Positions 51,529 through 60,526 of a stretch of DNA of 64,000 bases are shown in pieces. Where the stretch lies: the NCBI RefSeq assembly GCF_003184905.1, contig NZ_QFRU01000010.1, forward strand, positions 62,001 to 126,000, given 5' to 3'. The notes beneath the pieces were generated by a model. It did no database searches. It saw only the letters and a program-made list of their open reading frames with translations, and was not told the DNA's origin. This DNA comes from Bacillus sp. CGMCC 1.16541 (GTDB taxonomy: Bacteria > Bacillota > Bacilli > Bacillales > Bacillaceae_H). Within the stretch, counting starts at the first letter, position 1. Every line of letters starts with the position of its first letter. The translations under genes were made by a program, and so were the position numbers.

Positions 51529-52245
51529 GTGAGAGAAAATAAATTTATGACGATCTATGAAGACATTGTCGCAAATATTCAAAGCGGTCAGCTTCGTCCG
51601 AACACAAAACTACCTTCTGAAAATGAGCTTGTGGAGCACTATGAAACGTCTCGTGAAACCATTCGAAAAGCATTAAACCTGCTGTCACAAAATGGATACA
51701 TCCAGAAAATGAAAGGAAAAGGTTCGTTTGTGCTTGATGTGTCGAGGTTTGATTTTCCGATTTCAGGGCTTGTGAGCTTTAAAGAAGTAGCGGAAAAACT
51801 TGGCCACGAATCAAAGACAGTGGTGGAAGAATTTGAGCTTGTGAAACCGGATGAAGAGTTACGCGCACAACTTCATGTGACGAGTAAAGATACGGTGTGG
51901 AAAGTCGTGCGAGCTCGTGAGATTGATGGGGAGCGCATTATTTTAGATAAAGATTTCTTTCATAAGAAGTTCGTGCCTCATCTAACGGAAGACATTTGTC
52001 GAGGTTCTATTTACGAGTATTTAGAAAAAGAAGTAGGCTTAAAAATTAGTTTTGCGAAAAAAGAAATTTCGGTGGATGAACTAACAGAAGATGACAGGCG
52101 CTATTTAGATTTAAAAGAATATGAACACATTGTCGTCGTGCGAAACTATGTCTATTTAGACGATGCAAGTTTGTTTCAATATACGGAATCGCGTCACCGT
52201 TTAGATAAATTTCGGTTTGTCGACTTTGCGCGTCGTGGTGTGTAA
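51529..52245 (+). CDS. treR: Trehalose operon repressor, GntR/HutC family
   Basis: 238 residues, the same length as B. subtilis TreR. An N-terminal winged helix (LPSENELVEHYETSRETIRKALNLL, about residues 24-48) is followed by a UTRA ligand domain ending QYTESRHRLDKFRFVDFARRG. It represses the operon through the TTGTATATACAA-like operators and is released by trehalose-6-phosphate. The GTG at 51529 is chosen by alignment with the known start (M-x-x-NKF); AAGAAGGTG precedes it. A GTG at 51520 is in frame too. Confidence 0.93.
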   Translation: MRENKFMTIYEDIVANIQSGQLRPNTKLPSENELVEHYETSRETIRKALNLLSQNGYIQKMKGKGSFVLDVSRFDFPISGLVSFKEVAEKLGHESKTVVEEFELVKPDEELRAQLHVTSKDTVWKVVRAREIDGERIILDKDFFHKKFVPHLTEDICRGSIYEYLEKEVGLKISFAKKEISVDELTEDDRRYLDLKEYEHIVVVRNYVYLDDASLFQYTESRHRLDKFRFVDFARRGV

Positions 52246-52284
52246 AAAATCTAGGTGCTTATACAGAGTGCCTAGATTTTTTAC
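52244..52284 (+). terminator. Terminator of the trehalose operon
   Basis: AAAAAATCTAGG (52244-52255) pairs with CCTAGATTTTTT (52271-52282). It overlaps the treR stop codon. Confidence 0.85.
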
Positions 52285-52402
52285 GTTTAGAAGGAGAGAG
52301 AGAATGGTATAAAAAAGTAACAAGAGTTTTGTGGAAAAATGAAACTTTTCACGACTTGGTTCGTCTTACTAAGTAGAAGAAAAAACGAAGGGAATGGGAG
52401 AC

Positions 52403-52909
52403 ATGATCAGAATGAAGGTTGCAGTTGCACTTGGTTTATCCGTTATGATGTTAACGGCTTGTACACAAAAAGAAGAAGTGAAAGAAGTCAGTGCGGCTGC
52501 ACCTCAAGCTGCTCAGTTATTAGAGAAGGATGACAAAGTGGACCAGTTTTATGACTATCAAAAAGAAAAAAGCGACGAGCAATTAGAAGAGCTTGCGCCG
52601 TATGATGTGTTTTTACTTTACTGGGCTGCGGTGAAAGAAGATGATTATGAAACGATGTACGCTCTTTTCGCTAAGGGAGAAGATGCAGGAACACCGTCTT
52701 ATGAAGTCTTTAAAAAAGAGTACATGGAATACAAACAAAACACGATGAACATTTTAGATGAAATTGAAAACAGAGGCATTTATTCATTTGAAGAAGTGAT
52801 GGTATCCGATGATCGTGCATACATCTCGCTCGACGAAGAAATTGGTCTTGGATTCGGCTTAACCAAACAAGACGGCGTGTGGAAAGTGAATTGGATGCCG
52901 GTGCAATAG
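52403..52909 (+). CDS. Lipoprotein of unknown function
   Basis: About 168 residues. The lipoprotein signal is short, with LTAC and the acylated cysteine near residue 20. An acidic E/K/Q-rich linker follows. The C-terminal ~100 residues (FLLYWAAVKEDDYETMYALF onward) resemble NTF2-like/DUF4878-type small domains, ending in GVWKVNWMPVQ. ATG 52403 is favoured by GAAGGGA nine nt upstream; 52394 and 52412 are alternatives. It stands alone, with terminators on both sides. Confidence 0.72.
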   Translation: MIRMKVAVALGLSVMMLTACTQKEEVKEVSAAAPQAAQLLEKDDKVDQFYDYQKEKSDEQLEELAPYDVFLLYWAAVKEDDYETMYALFAKGEDAGTPSYEVFKKEYMEYKQNTMNILDEIENRGIYSFEEVMVSDDRAYISLDEEIGLGFGLTKQDGVWKVNWMPVQ

Positions 52910-52915
52910 GTAAGC

Positions 52916-52947
52916 AATCGCAGGTGCAGAAAAGCCTGCGATTTTTT
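52916..52947 (+). terminator. Terminator after the lipoprotein
   Basis: AATCGCAGG (52916-52924) pairs with CCTGCGATT (52935-52943), followed by a T-run. Confidence 0.85.
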
Positions 52948-52985
52948 GTATGAATTTGGTATAGTGGAGGTGAAGGTGGGATGGT

Positions 52986-53408
52986 ATGAAGCGTATTATG
53001 ATAGGGGTCTTTTTCCTTGTTGGATTGATAGGTTGTCAGTCGCAGCTTACGTATTCAGAAGTGGAAATGACAAAAGCAAATGCATCTGTTCAAGAGTTTA
53101 TGGAGTTTGTAAAACATGAAAATGGTCCTTATTTATACTTAGATGGAAAAAAGACGATGTATTTGTTTTTGAACGGTGGAAATGTTGTGCAAGGGGAAAA
53201 AGCGATTCATTTTACTGATGTAAAAGTAAAGGCAGAAAACGATACATTAAACCTTTTCGTTACAGAAGATGAAACAGATGACTATTCAAATGATTCGTTG
53301 ACCCATCAAGCACTCTATAAAATTCATGACAATCACATATATGAGACGATTCACCTTTTTGTCAATGGAACAGAAACACCCTTTACAATGATTAATGGAA
53401 ACGAGTAA
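52986..53408 (+). CDS. Small lipoprotein of unknown function
   Basis: 140 residues. The lipoprotein signal has GLIGC (cysteine at residue 17). The mature part is predicted beta-rich (YLYLDGKKTMYLFLNGGNVV and later ETIHLFVNGTETPF). No family recognised. GAAGGTGGGATGG precedes the ATG. It follows the other lipoprotein gene after a terminator and appears to be a single-gene unit. Confidence 0.75.
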   Translation: MKRIMIGVFFLVGLIGCQSQLTYSEVEMTKANASVQEFMEFVKHENGPYLYLDGKKTMYLFLNGGNVVQGEKAIHFTDVKVKAENDTLNLFVTEDETDDYSNDSLTHQALYKIHDNHIYETIHLFVNGTETPFTMINGNE

Positions 53409-53413
53409 GTGTT

Positions 53414-53464
53414 AAAAAACAAAACGGATGCTCAAAGTGATCGAAACGCTGAGTATCCGTTTTG
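53414..53464 (-). terminator. Terminator of the ykoFEDC operon
   Basis: A 15-bp stem (53420-53434 with 53450-53464, one mismatch). On the minus strand it is followed by six T (53414-53419). It may also stop plus-strand transcripts of the lipoprotein gene. Confidence 0.75.
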
Positions 53465-53471
53465 ACGTTCA

Positions 53472-54251
53472 TTATAAAAAAATCAATGTCCCCATTTGAA
53501 GTGACAGGAAGGCACTCAATGCGATGCCTACTAACATCACTCCGACAAATAACCAGTCTGTTGAGGAAATGGTTAGATTCCGATAAAACGTTCGATTTTT
53601 GTCACCTGTGAATCCTTTTGACTCCATTGCAAGCGCGGTTCGCTCAGCTTTTCGAATGGCGCTTGCAAGAAGAGGGATGACATAACGCTTTAGTTGCTGT
53701 GCTTTTCCTCGAAGAGATCGTACGCGCCCGACTCCGCGAATGCGCTGTGCATTTTGAATCGTTTGCAATTCATCTTTCATAAGCGGTAAAAAGCGATAGC
53801 CTGCTAAAATGCCGTATGCGAGTTTCGGTGGCATTTTACATTGTTGCATTAAACTGAGCATGAATTGTGTTTTGCATGTTGTGAAAATAAATAATAACGA
53901 CAAAGCCGCAAAGCTTAACACACGAAGCGCTAGCCCGAGCCCTTTGTGTAGCCCTTCATACGTAAACGATAAAAATCCCCATTCAAAAAAGACCGTGCTA
54001 TGTTTTACATCACTCATATTCGGAAATAAAAGCGTTGTCCATACATAACCGAGCGCAACGAGTAAAAAAGGACTGAAAAACAGCAGCCACTTTTTAAGCG
54101 ATAGGTTTGCAAATAAAAATGTAACAGCGACTGTCCAAATGAAAAAGAAAAGGGGAGTTATTGGATCAAAAAAGAGTGAAATCAACAAGACACATAAAAC
54201 AACGGTTCCGGCTTTTATGCTTGGATTAATAGACTCTAACTGCATGATCAT
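53472..54251 (-). CDS. ykoC: ECF transporter transmembrane component EcfT (YkoC)
   Basis: 259 residues with about five membrane helices. The EcfT coupling motifs are AQRIRGVGRVRS and AMESKGFTGD, each carrying the A-x-x-x-G/R pattern that docks on the ATPases. It is the scaffold of an energy-coupling-factor importer. It overlaps the ATPase gene by 26 nt. The gene order matches B. subtilis ykoFEDC, a system for the thiamine precursor hydroxymethylpyrimidine (HMP) and thiamine. Confidence 0.88.
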   Translation of the reverse strand: MIMQLESINPSIKAGTVVLCVLLISLFFDPITPLFFFIWTVAVTFLFANLSLKKWLLFFSPFLLVALGYVWTTLLFPNMSDVKHSTVFFEWGFLSFTYEGLHKGLGLALRVLSFAALSLLFIFTTCKTQFMLSLMQQCKMPPKLAYGILAGYRFLPLMKDELQTIQNAQRIRGVGRVRSLRGKAQQLKRYVIPLLASAIRKAERTALAMESKGFTGDKNRTFYRNLTISSTDWLFVGVMLVGIALSAFLSLQMGTLIFL

Positions 54252-55911
54252 TCTCCTTTAATCGCTGCTTCAATGTTTCATAAAAAGGTAATTGTAGATG
54301 AGCGCGATGCAATAAGTCGTGTTGTTGCCACAATTCGTTCGGTGTTCCTGTAAAAGCAACCGTTCCTTCATGTAAGACGATGACGCGATGAGCGTACTGA
54401 TTCACAAGGTTCATATCATGAGTAATCATAAAAATGGAAGACCGGTTTTGTACACGCTCTGTGAATAACTGCATTAACGCGTGTGAAGTATTAGCGTCTT
54501 GGCCAAACGTTGGTTCATCTAAAATCAGCAGCTTCTGTTCATCAATGATCATCGTGGCTACACTTAATCTACGCTTTTGTCCTTGACTAAGAGCAAATGG
54601 ATGTTGATGCTGAGCATGCAGTAACCCCACTTGTTGCAACGTTGTGGTGACTGAATGTTGAATGGTTACTTCACTCAATCCTTGCATGCGCAATCCAAAT
54701 GCCACTTCGTCGTACACAGAGTCAGTGATAAATTGATGTTCTGGATTTTGAAACACGTATCCAATTTTTTTACGGAGCTCGAGTTCTGGCCACTTTTCGA
54801 TTGGTCGTCCTTCGACGACTACGTCGCCAGAAGAAGGAGAGAGTAAGCCGCTTATCAGTTTAGAAAATGTTGTTTTCCCTGCTCCGTTTTCACCAACAAG
54901 TGCGACGATTTCACGTTCAAATAAGGTGACGTTTACGTTGTGTAGAATCGATGTTTTTTGTCGGTGGAAATGTAAATCATTCACGGTTAGCACTACATTT
55001 ATCGATGCGTGTTTCATCGGTTCGATTGTAATAGCTTCAATGGCGTGTTCTGTTTGTACTATACCTTCACATAGTTCATCGAGTTGTAATGGCAGTGAAA
55101 CTGGTGTATACAATCCTTGTGCTTGTAACAGCTTCGCTGCTTCACACGTTTTTGGTAGCCAAATGCCTTCCATTCGTAAAGCGTCTGCATACGTCGTAAA
55201 ACAGATACGGGGATCTCCGTCGAAAAGCACCGTACCTTTGCTAGTCAGAACGAGGCAGCGGTTCACAAATGCCATCCAATCATCGAGTTTATGTTCAATA
55301 ATGAACAGCGCAAATCCATGCTTTTTTTGCAATTGTTGAATAAGGGTTACGAGCTCAGTCGTTGCTTTTGGATCAAGGTTTGCTGTCGGTTCATCTAAAA
55401 TGAGTAAGTCGGGCTGCATTGCAAGAATACACGCAAGTGCGAGCTTTTGCTTTTGTCCACCTGATAATGTTTGAATCGCTGCGTATTTATAGTCCGTTAA
55501 GTGAACGAATTGAAGAACCTCATCAATTTTTGCTTCGATTTCACGAGGTGGAGTATGAATGTTTTCAAGACCGAATGCAATTTCGTCTTCAACCGTTAGC
55601 ATACAAAACTGACTGTCAGGATCTTGAAACATCGCTCCGACCATTTGACTGACTTCTCCTGCTTTGTACTGTGTCACAAGCTTTCCGTGAATGGAAACTG
55701 TTCCCGACAGCTGCCCATCGACAGCTGCCGGGTATAACCCGTTTATACAAAAGGTGAGTGTGCTTTTTCCAGCTCCACTCGGACCAAGCAATAACGCAAC
55801 GTCTTCGCGTGAAATGGAAAACGTCGTGTTTTGTAAAACAGGTGCTTCTTCATCTTCATAATGAAACGTGATGTGATCGACAGACGCGAGTTCGTTAGGA
55901 AGCGATGTCAT
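54226..55911 (-). CDS. ykoD: ECF transporter double ATPase (YkoD)
   Basis: 561 residues and two fused ABC ATPase domains. First domain: Walker A GPSGAGKST (about 42-50), LSGGQKQK and LLILDEPTANLD. Second domain: Walker A GENGAGKTT (about 342-350), LSQGQKRR and LLILDEPTFGQD. The second signature is LSQGQ rather than LSGGQ, a common variant in ECF ATPases. The fusion replaces separate EcfA1/EcfA2 proteins. It overlaps the S-component gene by 17 nt. Confidence 0.92.
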   Translation of the reverse strand: MTSLPNELASVDHITFHYEDEEAPVLQNTTFSISREDVALLLGPSGAGKSTLTFCINGLYPAAVDGQLSGTVSIHGKLVTQYKAGEVSQMVGAMFQDPDSQFCMLTVEDEIAFGLENIHTPPREIEAKIDEVLQFVHLTDYKYAAIQTLSGGQKQKLALACILAMQPDLLILDEPTANLDPKATTELVTLIQQLQKKHGFALFIIEHKLDDWMAFVNRCLVLTSKGTVLFDGDPRICFTTYADALRMEGIWLPKTCEAAKLLQAQGLYTPVSLPLQLDELCEGIVQTEHAIEAITIEPMKHASINVVLTVNDLHFHRQKTSILHNVNVTLFEREIVALVGENGAGKTTFSKLISGLLSPSSGDVVVEGRPIEKWPELELRKKIGYVFQNPEHQFITDSVYDEVAFGLRMQGLSEVTIQHSVTTTLQQVGLLHAQHQHPFALSQGQKRRLSVATMIIDEQKLLILDEPTFGQDANTSHALMQLFTERVQNRSSIFMITHDMNLVNQYAHRVIVLHEGTVAFTGTPNELWQQHDLLHRAHLQLPFYETLKQRLKENDHAVRVY

Positions 55912-56488
55912 GTTTCTTTCTCCGTTTCACTTCTTTTCCTAACGGGAAGCTGTTTAATGCACCTGTTTGCGCGAGTCCGTCGCTGAGCCATTTTCCAAGC
56001 AGTCCAGCTAAAAGAGCTCCGCTAAGTAAGCGAACAATAAACATCGTGGTCACATACTCAGGAGCAAGAGCACTGTAACCAGAGACAAAATATCCCCAAA
56101 TGAAACTTGTGACAGACGAGCCCATACCAGCTGCCACTAATACCCATGTGTTGTAGGAGCGATAACGTGTAGCAGCGAACACAGCTTCAGCCCCCAACCC
56201 TTGAATCATCCCTGATAAAATCAGACGAGGACCTACGGCGTTTCCGATGAGTACTTCAATGGTTGCGGCAATGGTTTCAGATAAAAAGGCAGCGCCTGGC
56301 TTGCGGATAATGTACGCTGCAATGATAGAAACAATAAACCAAATCCCAAAAATAAATTCATAGCCTAGTAGCCCGAATAAGCCAAACAAGACGTTTCCGA
56401 ATTGAAGAAACAATAGATAGACAACGGCAAAGACGACAGACAGGGCAGATAACACAACAATTTCTCGAAACTTCCACTTTTCTAACAT
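55895..56488 (-). CDS. ykoE: ECF transporter substrate-binding S component (YkoE)
   Basis: 197 residues with about five to six membrane helices. GFRE-type start (KWKFREIVVLSALS) and LGAEAVFAATRYRSYN are typical of YkoE, the S component for HMP/thiamine. TAAAAGGAGGAT precedes the ATG. It is preceded by YkoF and followed by the energizing module, in a TPP-riboswitch operon. Confidence 0.9.
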   Translation of the reverse strand: MLEKWKFREIVVLSALSVVFAVVYLLFLQFGNVLFGLFGLLGYEFIFGIWFIVSIIAAYIIRKPGAAFLSETIAATIEVLIGNAVGPRLILSGMIQGLGAEAVFAATRYRSYNTWVLVAAGMGSSVTSFIWGYFVSGYSALAPEYVTTMFIVRLLSGALLAGLLGKWLSDGLAQTGALNSFPLGKEVKRRKKHDIAS

Positions 56489-56503
56489 TCAGTTATCCTC
56501 CTT

Positions 56504-57100
56504 TTACTGTGCTTTCTTAGACGGGCTATTTGCGGATACATTCACTGTCATGACAACATGGCTTGCACTGTTTTGTGCGTTATGGAAGGAATCTTGTAAT
56601 GTTTCAAACACTTGGTGAACGTCTCCGTCTAAGCGTGTTGCATAATGAACACCACCTGTCAGCGTTCCATGTTCTTTTGCGACGTTTACTTGAGCAGCAA
56701 TTACGTCCATATAAGTAGGCGTGTTCATTGGATAAAGCGCGAATTGAGTGGACACATCAAGCTTTGTATCCTGTGCTCTTGCTTCATTTAACACAACGTC
56801 ATCTTCTGTCATATACACATCACCTTCTGAATCACCTGGGCAACCAATCGAGAACGTACCGTTTAATACAACATGCTTTCCTGTTTTAGCAGCGGCCACG
56901 TAAATCGCTTTGACGACATCAAAGACGTGTGATTCACGACCACGAATACACGTACTCACATCATCGGTTTGCTTCCACACTTTTGACGTATCTGTTTCTT
57001 CAATCGCTGATAAGATCACGTTCACAAAGTCATCACTCATGACACCTAAATTAAAGCGGCATCCTACGATTCTACTTGTTCCACATACATGGTTTGTCAT
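56504..57100 (-). CDS. ykoF: YkoF thiamine/HMP-binding protein
   Basis: 198 residues with two ferredoxin-like (MTH1187/YkoF) repeats: CRFNLGVMSDDFVNVILSAIEE in the first half and TQFALYPMNTPTYMDVIAAQVN in the second. It is cytosolic, with no signal peptide. B. subtilis YkoF binds thiamine and is thought to hold HMP/thiamine delivered by YkoEDC. ACAGGAGGAAT precedes the ATG. First gene after the TPP riboswitch. Confidence 0.9.
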   Translation of the reverse strand: MTNHVCGTSRIVGCRFNLGVMSDDFVNVILSAIEETDTSKVWKQTDDVSTCIRGRESHVFDVVKAIYVAAAKTGKHVVLNGTFSIGCPGDSEGDVYMTEDDVVLNEARAQDTKLDVSTQFALYPMNTPTYMDVIAAQVNVAKEHGTLTGGVHYATRLDGDVHQVFETLQDSFHNAQNSASHVVMTVNVSANSPSKKAQ

Positions 57101-57142
57101 TTCCTATTCCTCCTGTTTGTAACTGATTTTATAAAAGGTAAT

Positions 57143-57174
57143 AAAAAAACTGCACCCCATAGGAAGATGCAGTT
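57143..57174 (-). terminator. TPP riboswitch expression-platform terminator
   Basis: On the minus strand AACTGCA (57168-57174) pairs with TGCAGTT (57148-57154), followed by a T-run down to 57143. It lies between the aptamer and the ykoF ribosome site. Confidence 0.8.
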
Positions 57175-57230
57175 GAATGATATCTAAGTATGTAAAAAGA
57201 AAATTCAAACGACGTAGATATACTCACTAC

Positions 57231-57320
57231 ACTTCCCCACGCTAGTATTATCTAGATCGGGTTATAAGGGATCGGAACGGTTGTTCACATCTCAGCCCAT
57301 AATGAGCACCCCTAGTGTAC
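57231..57320 (-). promoter_or_regulatory. TPP (THI-box) riboswitch
   Basis: On the minus strand ACTAGGGGTGCTC, then GGGCTGAGATG, then CCCGATCTAGATAATACTAGC and GTGGGGAAGTG. These are the conserved THI-box segments. With thiamine pyrophosphate bound, the downstream terminator should form and switch ykoFEDC off. Confidence 0.95.
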
Positions 57321-57351
57321 GAAACGATATGCAGTTGTTTTATTAGTATGT

Positions 57352-57380
57352 AATATAAATCAGTTCTATGAATTTGTAAA
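57352..57380 (-). promoter_or_regulatory. Sigma-A promoter of ykoFEDC
   Basis: On the minus strand TTTACA (57375-57380), a 17-nt spacer and TATATT (57352-57357). It lies about 30 bp before the riboswitch. Confidence 0.7.
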
Positions 57381-57385
57381 CCCTT

Positions 57386-58549
57386 TTATTTTTTACGGAC
57401 CCATGTCGGAAAGCGTAAATACGTTACAACACGCCATAACCATTCAACCGGTCCTGTCGTGAAGTAGTTGAGCCACCAGTTACTCGCAGCTAGTTGAAGT
57501 GCGAAAAATAAGATTGTCAAAATGAAGCCGATAAAGGGGCCGAGTTGTCCGAATAAGCCAAGTCCATATCCATAGAAAATCGTTGTGAAAACGAGAGATT
57601 GAGTTAAATAGTTTGTGAGCGATAATTGACCAACTGCGGCAAAAGGGTGTAGCCACTTTTCAGCTTTTTGTGAGCTGCTTAGCCATAAAAAAAGAAATAC
57701 ATAACCTGCCGCAACGAGTGGTCCTCCTACAACGTCTTGAAGTAAAATCCATCTCTCATCCTTGGTTATAAAGGGAACACTTTTTACGACCAGTCCCCCT
57801 AGAAACGTTCCGATAAAAAGAGGAATGAGTTTTTCTTGATAGCGTTCTAGATGATGAATCCAACGCTTTTTGGCGACGTACATTCCAAATAAGAAAAGAG
57901 AAATCAATGGTAAGGTACCAATTCCAAAGAAAAGTCCCATGTGCTCATCGTTTTGTTCAAACGGTTGTCCTTCAAGTCGAAGCGTGACAATCTCTTCATA
58001 TGTCCCAGATGATAGAATCCTATTTTCTTGTGTGACATAGTCAGCAGTTGGATGAAGCATCGCTGGTGCAGCATCATTCGTCGTTAAAAGAATAGTCCAG
58101 CTAAAAAGCAGAAGGGACGTTGTGATGAGAATGATGGGATGACGATTGTAAAAAAGGAGAAGGGTAAATCCACAAATGGCATAAGAAAATAAAATGTCCC
58201 CATCCCACACTAAAAACGTATGAACAATCCCAAAAAGCAACAGTAAACTCATCCGTCGCAGGAAAACCCACCTAAAGCGGTGCGTCTGCTTAGAGTCAAC
58301 AGCGTCTTTTAACAAAATCAAACTAAATCCAAATAAAAAAGCGAAAATTGGATAAAAGCTCCCTTCAATGAATAAGCCAATGAACATACCTGTTAGACGA
58401 TCTATGAAACCGAGTGGGTAGGTCATGTCTTCTTTTCCGAATAATCCGTACTGAAAAATCAATAAGTTGGCTGCTAAAATACCAAACAATGAAAAGCCGC
58501 GTAGTCGATCGATGTGATGAAGGCGTGGCTTGTGATGTAGGTTTGTCAT
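57386..58549 (-). CDS. DUF418 family multi-pass membrane protein
   Basis: 387 residues with about 8-10 membrane helices. It begins with the family pattern IDRLRGFSLFGILAANLLIF and has FGFSLILLKD and a late GQLSLTNYLTQSLVFTTIFYGYGLGLFGQ, the DUF418 signature; these are acyltransferase-3-like proteins of unclear substrate. ATG 58549 is chosen because GAAAGGAA precedes it and family members start there. The frame is open 88 codons further upstream, but that stretch runs antisense to the SLH fragment and does not look like protein. Confidence 0.87.
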   Translation of the reverse strand: MTNLHHKPRLHHIDRLRGFSLFGILAANLLIFQYGLFGKEDMTYPLGFIDRLTGMFIGLFIEGSFYPIFAFLFGFSLILLKDAVDSKQTHRFRWVFLRRMSLLLLFGIVHTFLVWDGDILFSYAICGFTLLLFYNRHPIILITTSLLLFSWTILLTTNDAAPAMLHPTADYVTQENRILSSGTYEEIVTLRLEGQPFEQNDEHMGLFFGIGTLPLISLFLFGMYVAKKRWIHHLERYQEKLIPLFIGTFLGGLVVKSVPFITKDERWILLQDVVGGPLVAAGYVFLFLWLSSSQKAEKWLHPFAAVGQLSLTNYLTQSLVFTTIFYGYGLGLFGQLGPFIGFILTILFFALQLAASNWWLNYFTTGPVEWLWRVVTYLRFPTWVRKK

Positions 58550-58742
58550 GAGTAAATTCCTTTCATGTAAAGTAACGATTGCTTCATCAATATACCGAGA
58601 ATGAAGCGGTTCGTAAAGAAGAAATGAATTCACAATCATGGGTTCCGTTTTTTCATCGGGGCTGTTTTTAATCGTGTTTTGACAGGCAATGAAGACCTCA
58701 GCGCCAGCACACAATCCACCACAAGAGAGAAACAAAGCTTCT

Positions 58743-58877
58743 ACCATTGATTTATTGTCATCGAACGGTCTAACAACAGGTCGTGTGAACAATCGCTTCA
58801 CACCAAACGACACGCTAAATCGCGCGCAATTTACTGTTTTGATTAGCCGTGCACTTGACTATGTAAATAAGAAATAA
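58743..58877 (+). pseudogene. Fragment of an S-layer homology (SLH) domain protein
   Basis: In one plus-strand frame it reads IDLLSSNGLTTGRVNNRF, then TPNDTLNRAQFTVLISRAL, then DYVNKK and a stop. This is a good match to the second half of an SLH domain (G-x-F-x-P-x-x-x-x-x-R-A-x-F/A-x-x-x-x-R-A). No ribosome site or start belongs to it, and nothing SLH-like is readable upstream. It is the 3' remnant of a deleted surface protein gene, in an otherwise gene-free gap (58550-58997). Confidence 0.65.
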
Positions 58878-58948
58878 CGTTTTTTCTAGAAGGTGAGTAA
58901 AAGAGATCAAACTCGCTTCATTCGACTGAAAACGAGCCATTCACATTT

Positions 58949-58997
58949 AACGAAAAAGGACAAACACCCCAAGGGGAGACGTTTGTCCTTTTTCGTT
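58949..58997. terminator. Bidirectional terminator after the GntP permease gene
   Basis: A 17-bp perfect stem (58949-58965 with 58981-58997) with T-runs in both directions. It touches the stop codon of the minus-strand permease gene and would also have ended the lost SLH gene. Confidence 0.85.
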
Positions 58998-60437
58998 TTA
59001 CACGATACCTGTAAATGTATAAAGTAAAATAATAAAGAAGACCGCTAGCGTTTTAATGATCGTGATGGCAAAGATATCACGATATGCTTGACGATGCGTT
59101 AAGCCCGTTACAGCTAGTAATGTAATGACGGCTCCATTGTGAGGCAATGTGTCCATTCCACCTGATGCCATGGAGATGACACGATGCATTACTTCTGGCG
59201 GAATATTAAATTTCTCAATCGCTTCTAAGTATTTTTCAGACATCGCACTTAACGCAATGCCCATCCCACCAGATGCAGATCCGGTAATTCCTGCAAGTGC
59301 AGTCGTTGTCACCGCTCCGTTTACAAGTGGGTTTGTAAAGGTTTCAGAGATGCCTTTACTAATTGCACCAAATCCAGGAAGAGACGAGATCACGCCTCCG
59401 AATCCATATTCTGCTCCTGTATTCATTGCTGCTAATAAAGCACCGCTGATGCTTGCGTTAATGCCGGCTTGGAAGTTCACACGTACTTTGTTCCAGTCGT
59501 ACAAAAGAGTCGCAATGATTCCAACAACGAGTGCCATTTCAACAGACCAAATCGCTAATACCGACGATAGTTCTACTTTCCCAAACGAGTCTAACCCAAT
59601 GCTTGCAAAGTCAAATCCATTTGGATACCAAATAGGAAGAAGCGTGGTAAAAAGTTTGTTTGTCACACCAACGAGAATAAGTGGAACGAATGCGAGTAGT
59701 TGACGTAACAACGTTGTTGGCTTTGGAGTAGGGTCTTTCACCACTTCCTCTTCTTCTTTTAACACCTCTGCCGCTGCAGCTACTTCATGATGAAAGCCAT
59801 CAAATCCTTCACCCATCGCTGCTGCTTTTTTACGGCGTGTTTCTAAGTAAAAAAGCCCGAGTATTAAAACAAAAATGGCACCGATAATCCCAAGGAAGGG
59901 TGCAGCGTAAATATCTGTTTTAAAAAATGTTGTCGGGATTACATTTTGAATTTGCGGTGTACCAGGAAGTGCATCCATGGTGAAGGTAAACGCACCGAGA
60001 GCAATCGTTCCTGGGATTAATCGTTTTGGGATATTGGCTTCACGGAATAAGTTTTTCGCAAACGGATAAACCGCGAAGACAACAACGAATAAACTCACAC
60101 CACTATACGTTAAAATGGCTCCCATGATGACGATCGCTAAAATGGCACGCTTTGCGCCAACAATTTGCACAATCGTTTTCGCAATGCTTTCCGCCAATCC
60201 GGACATTTCAACAACTTTTCCGAAAATCGCTCCTAATAAGAAAACAGGAAAGTAGAGCTTAATGAATCCAACCATTTTCTCCATGAAAATATTCGAAAAG
60301 AAAGGAAGGACAAAGCTTGGCTCGGTTAGTAACACGGCAAACAGTGCGCATATTGGGGCAAACAAGATGACTGAAAACCCACGATACGCGACAAACATTA
60401 AAAGACCTAAAGATAAAAGTATAATGACAAGTTCCAT
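58998..60437 (-). CDS. yxjC: GntP family permease, probable 3-hydroxybutyrate/short-chain hydroxyacid importer
   Basis: 479 residues with about 12-13 membrane helices and a charged cytosolic loop (about 200-245). GntP-family stretches are FPVFLLGAIFGKVVEMSGLA, FTMDALPGTPQIQNVIPTTFF and the late ASGGMDTLPHNGAVITLL. The nearest arrangement known to me is B. subtilis yxjC-scoA-scoB-yxjF, a ketone-body locus, which suggests D-3-hydroxybutyrate or acetoacetate as substrate (inference). The gene runs opposite to its activator and has a sigma-54 promoter plus a cre-like box. Confidence 0.85.
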   Translation of the reverse strand: MELVIILLSLGLLMFVAYRGFSVILFAPICALFAVLLTEPSFVLPFFSNIFMEKMVGFIKLYFPVFLLGAIFGKVVEMSGLAESIAKTIVQIVGAKRAILAIVIMGAILTYSGVSLFVVVFAVYPFAKNLFREANIPKRLIPGTIALGAFTFTMDALPGTPQIQNVIPTTFFKTDIYAAPFLGIIGAIFVLILGLFYLETRRKKAAAMGEGFDGFHHEVAAAAEVLKEEEEVVKDPTPKPTTLLRQLLAFVPLILVGVTNKLFTTLLPIWYPNGFDFASIGLDSFGKVELSSVLAIWSVEMALVVGIIATLLYDWNKVRVNFQAGINASISGALLAAMNTGAEYGFGGVISSLPGFGAISKGISETFTNPLVNGAVTTTALAGITGSASGGMGIALSAMSEKYLEAIEKFNIPPEVMHRVISMASGGMDTLPHNGAVITLLAVTGLTHRQAYRDIFAITIIKTLAVFFIILLYTFTGIV

Positions 60438-60463
60438 AAATATCCCCCTTTGCTAATAGTAAA

Positions 60464-60477
60464 AGTAAGCGTTTTCA
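60464..60477 (-). promoter_or_regulatory. cre-like box upstream of the GntP permease gene
   Basis: On the minus strand TGAAAACGCTTACT: one mismatch (last base) to the cre consensus. It lies between the sigma-54 promoter and the ribosome site. Confidence 0.55.
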
Positions 60478-60526
60478 AATTGTGTGATTCCCCTTGGAGA
60501 AAACGCAGCACTTATTTTAAAAATAA

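Noticed and set aside
58550-58813. 88-codon N-terminal extension of the DUF418 protein on the minus strand
   Set aside because: It runs antisense to the SLH remnant, has no family resemblance, and the ribosome site at 58549 fits the known family start.
59149-59703. 184-codon plus-strand frame inside the GntP gene
   Set aside because: It is antisense to a clear multi-pass permease gene, with no ribosome site and composition expected for an opposite-strand shadow.
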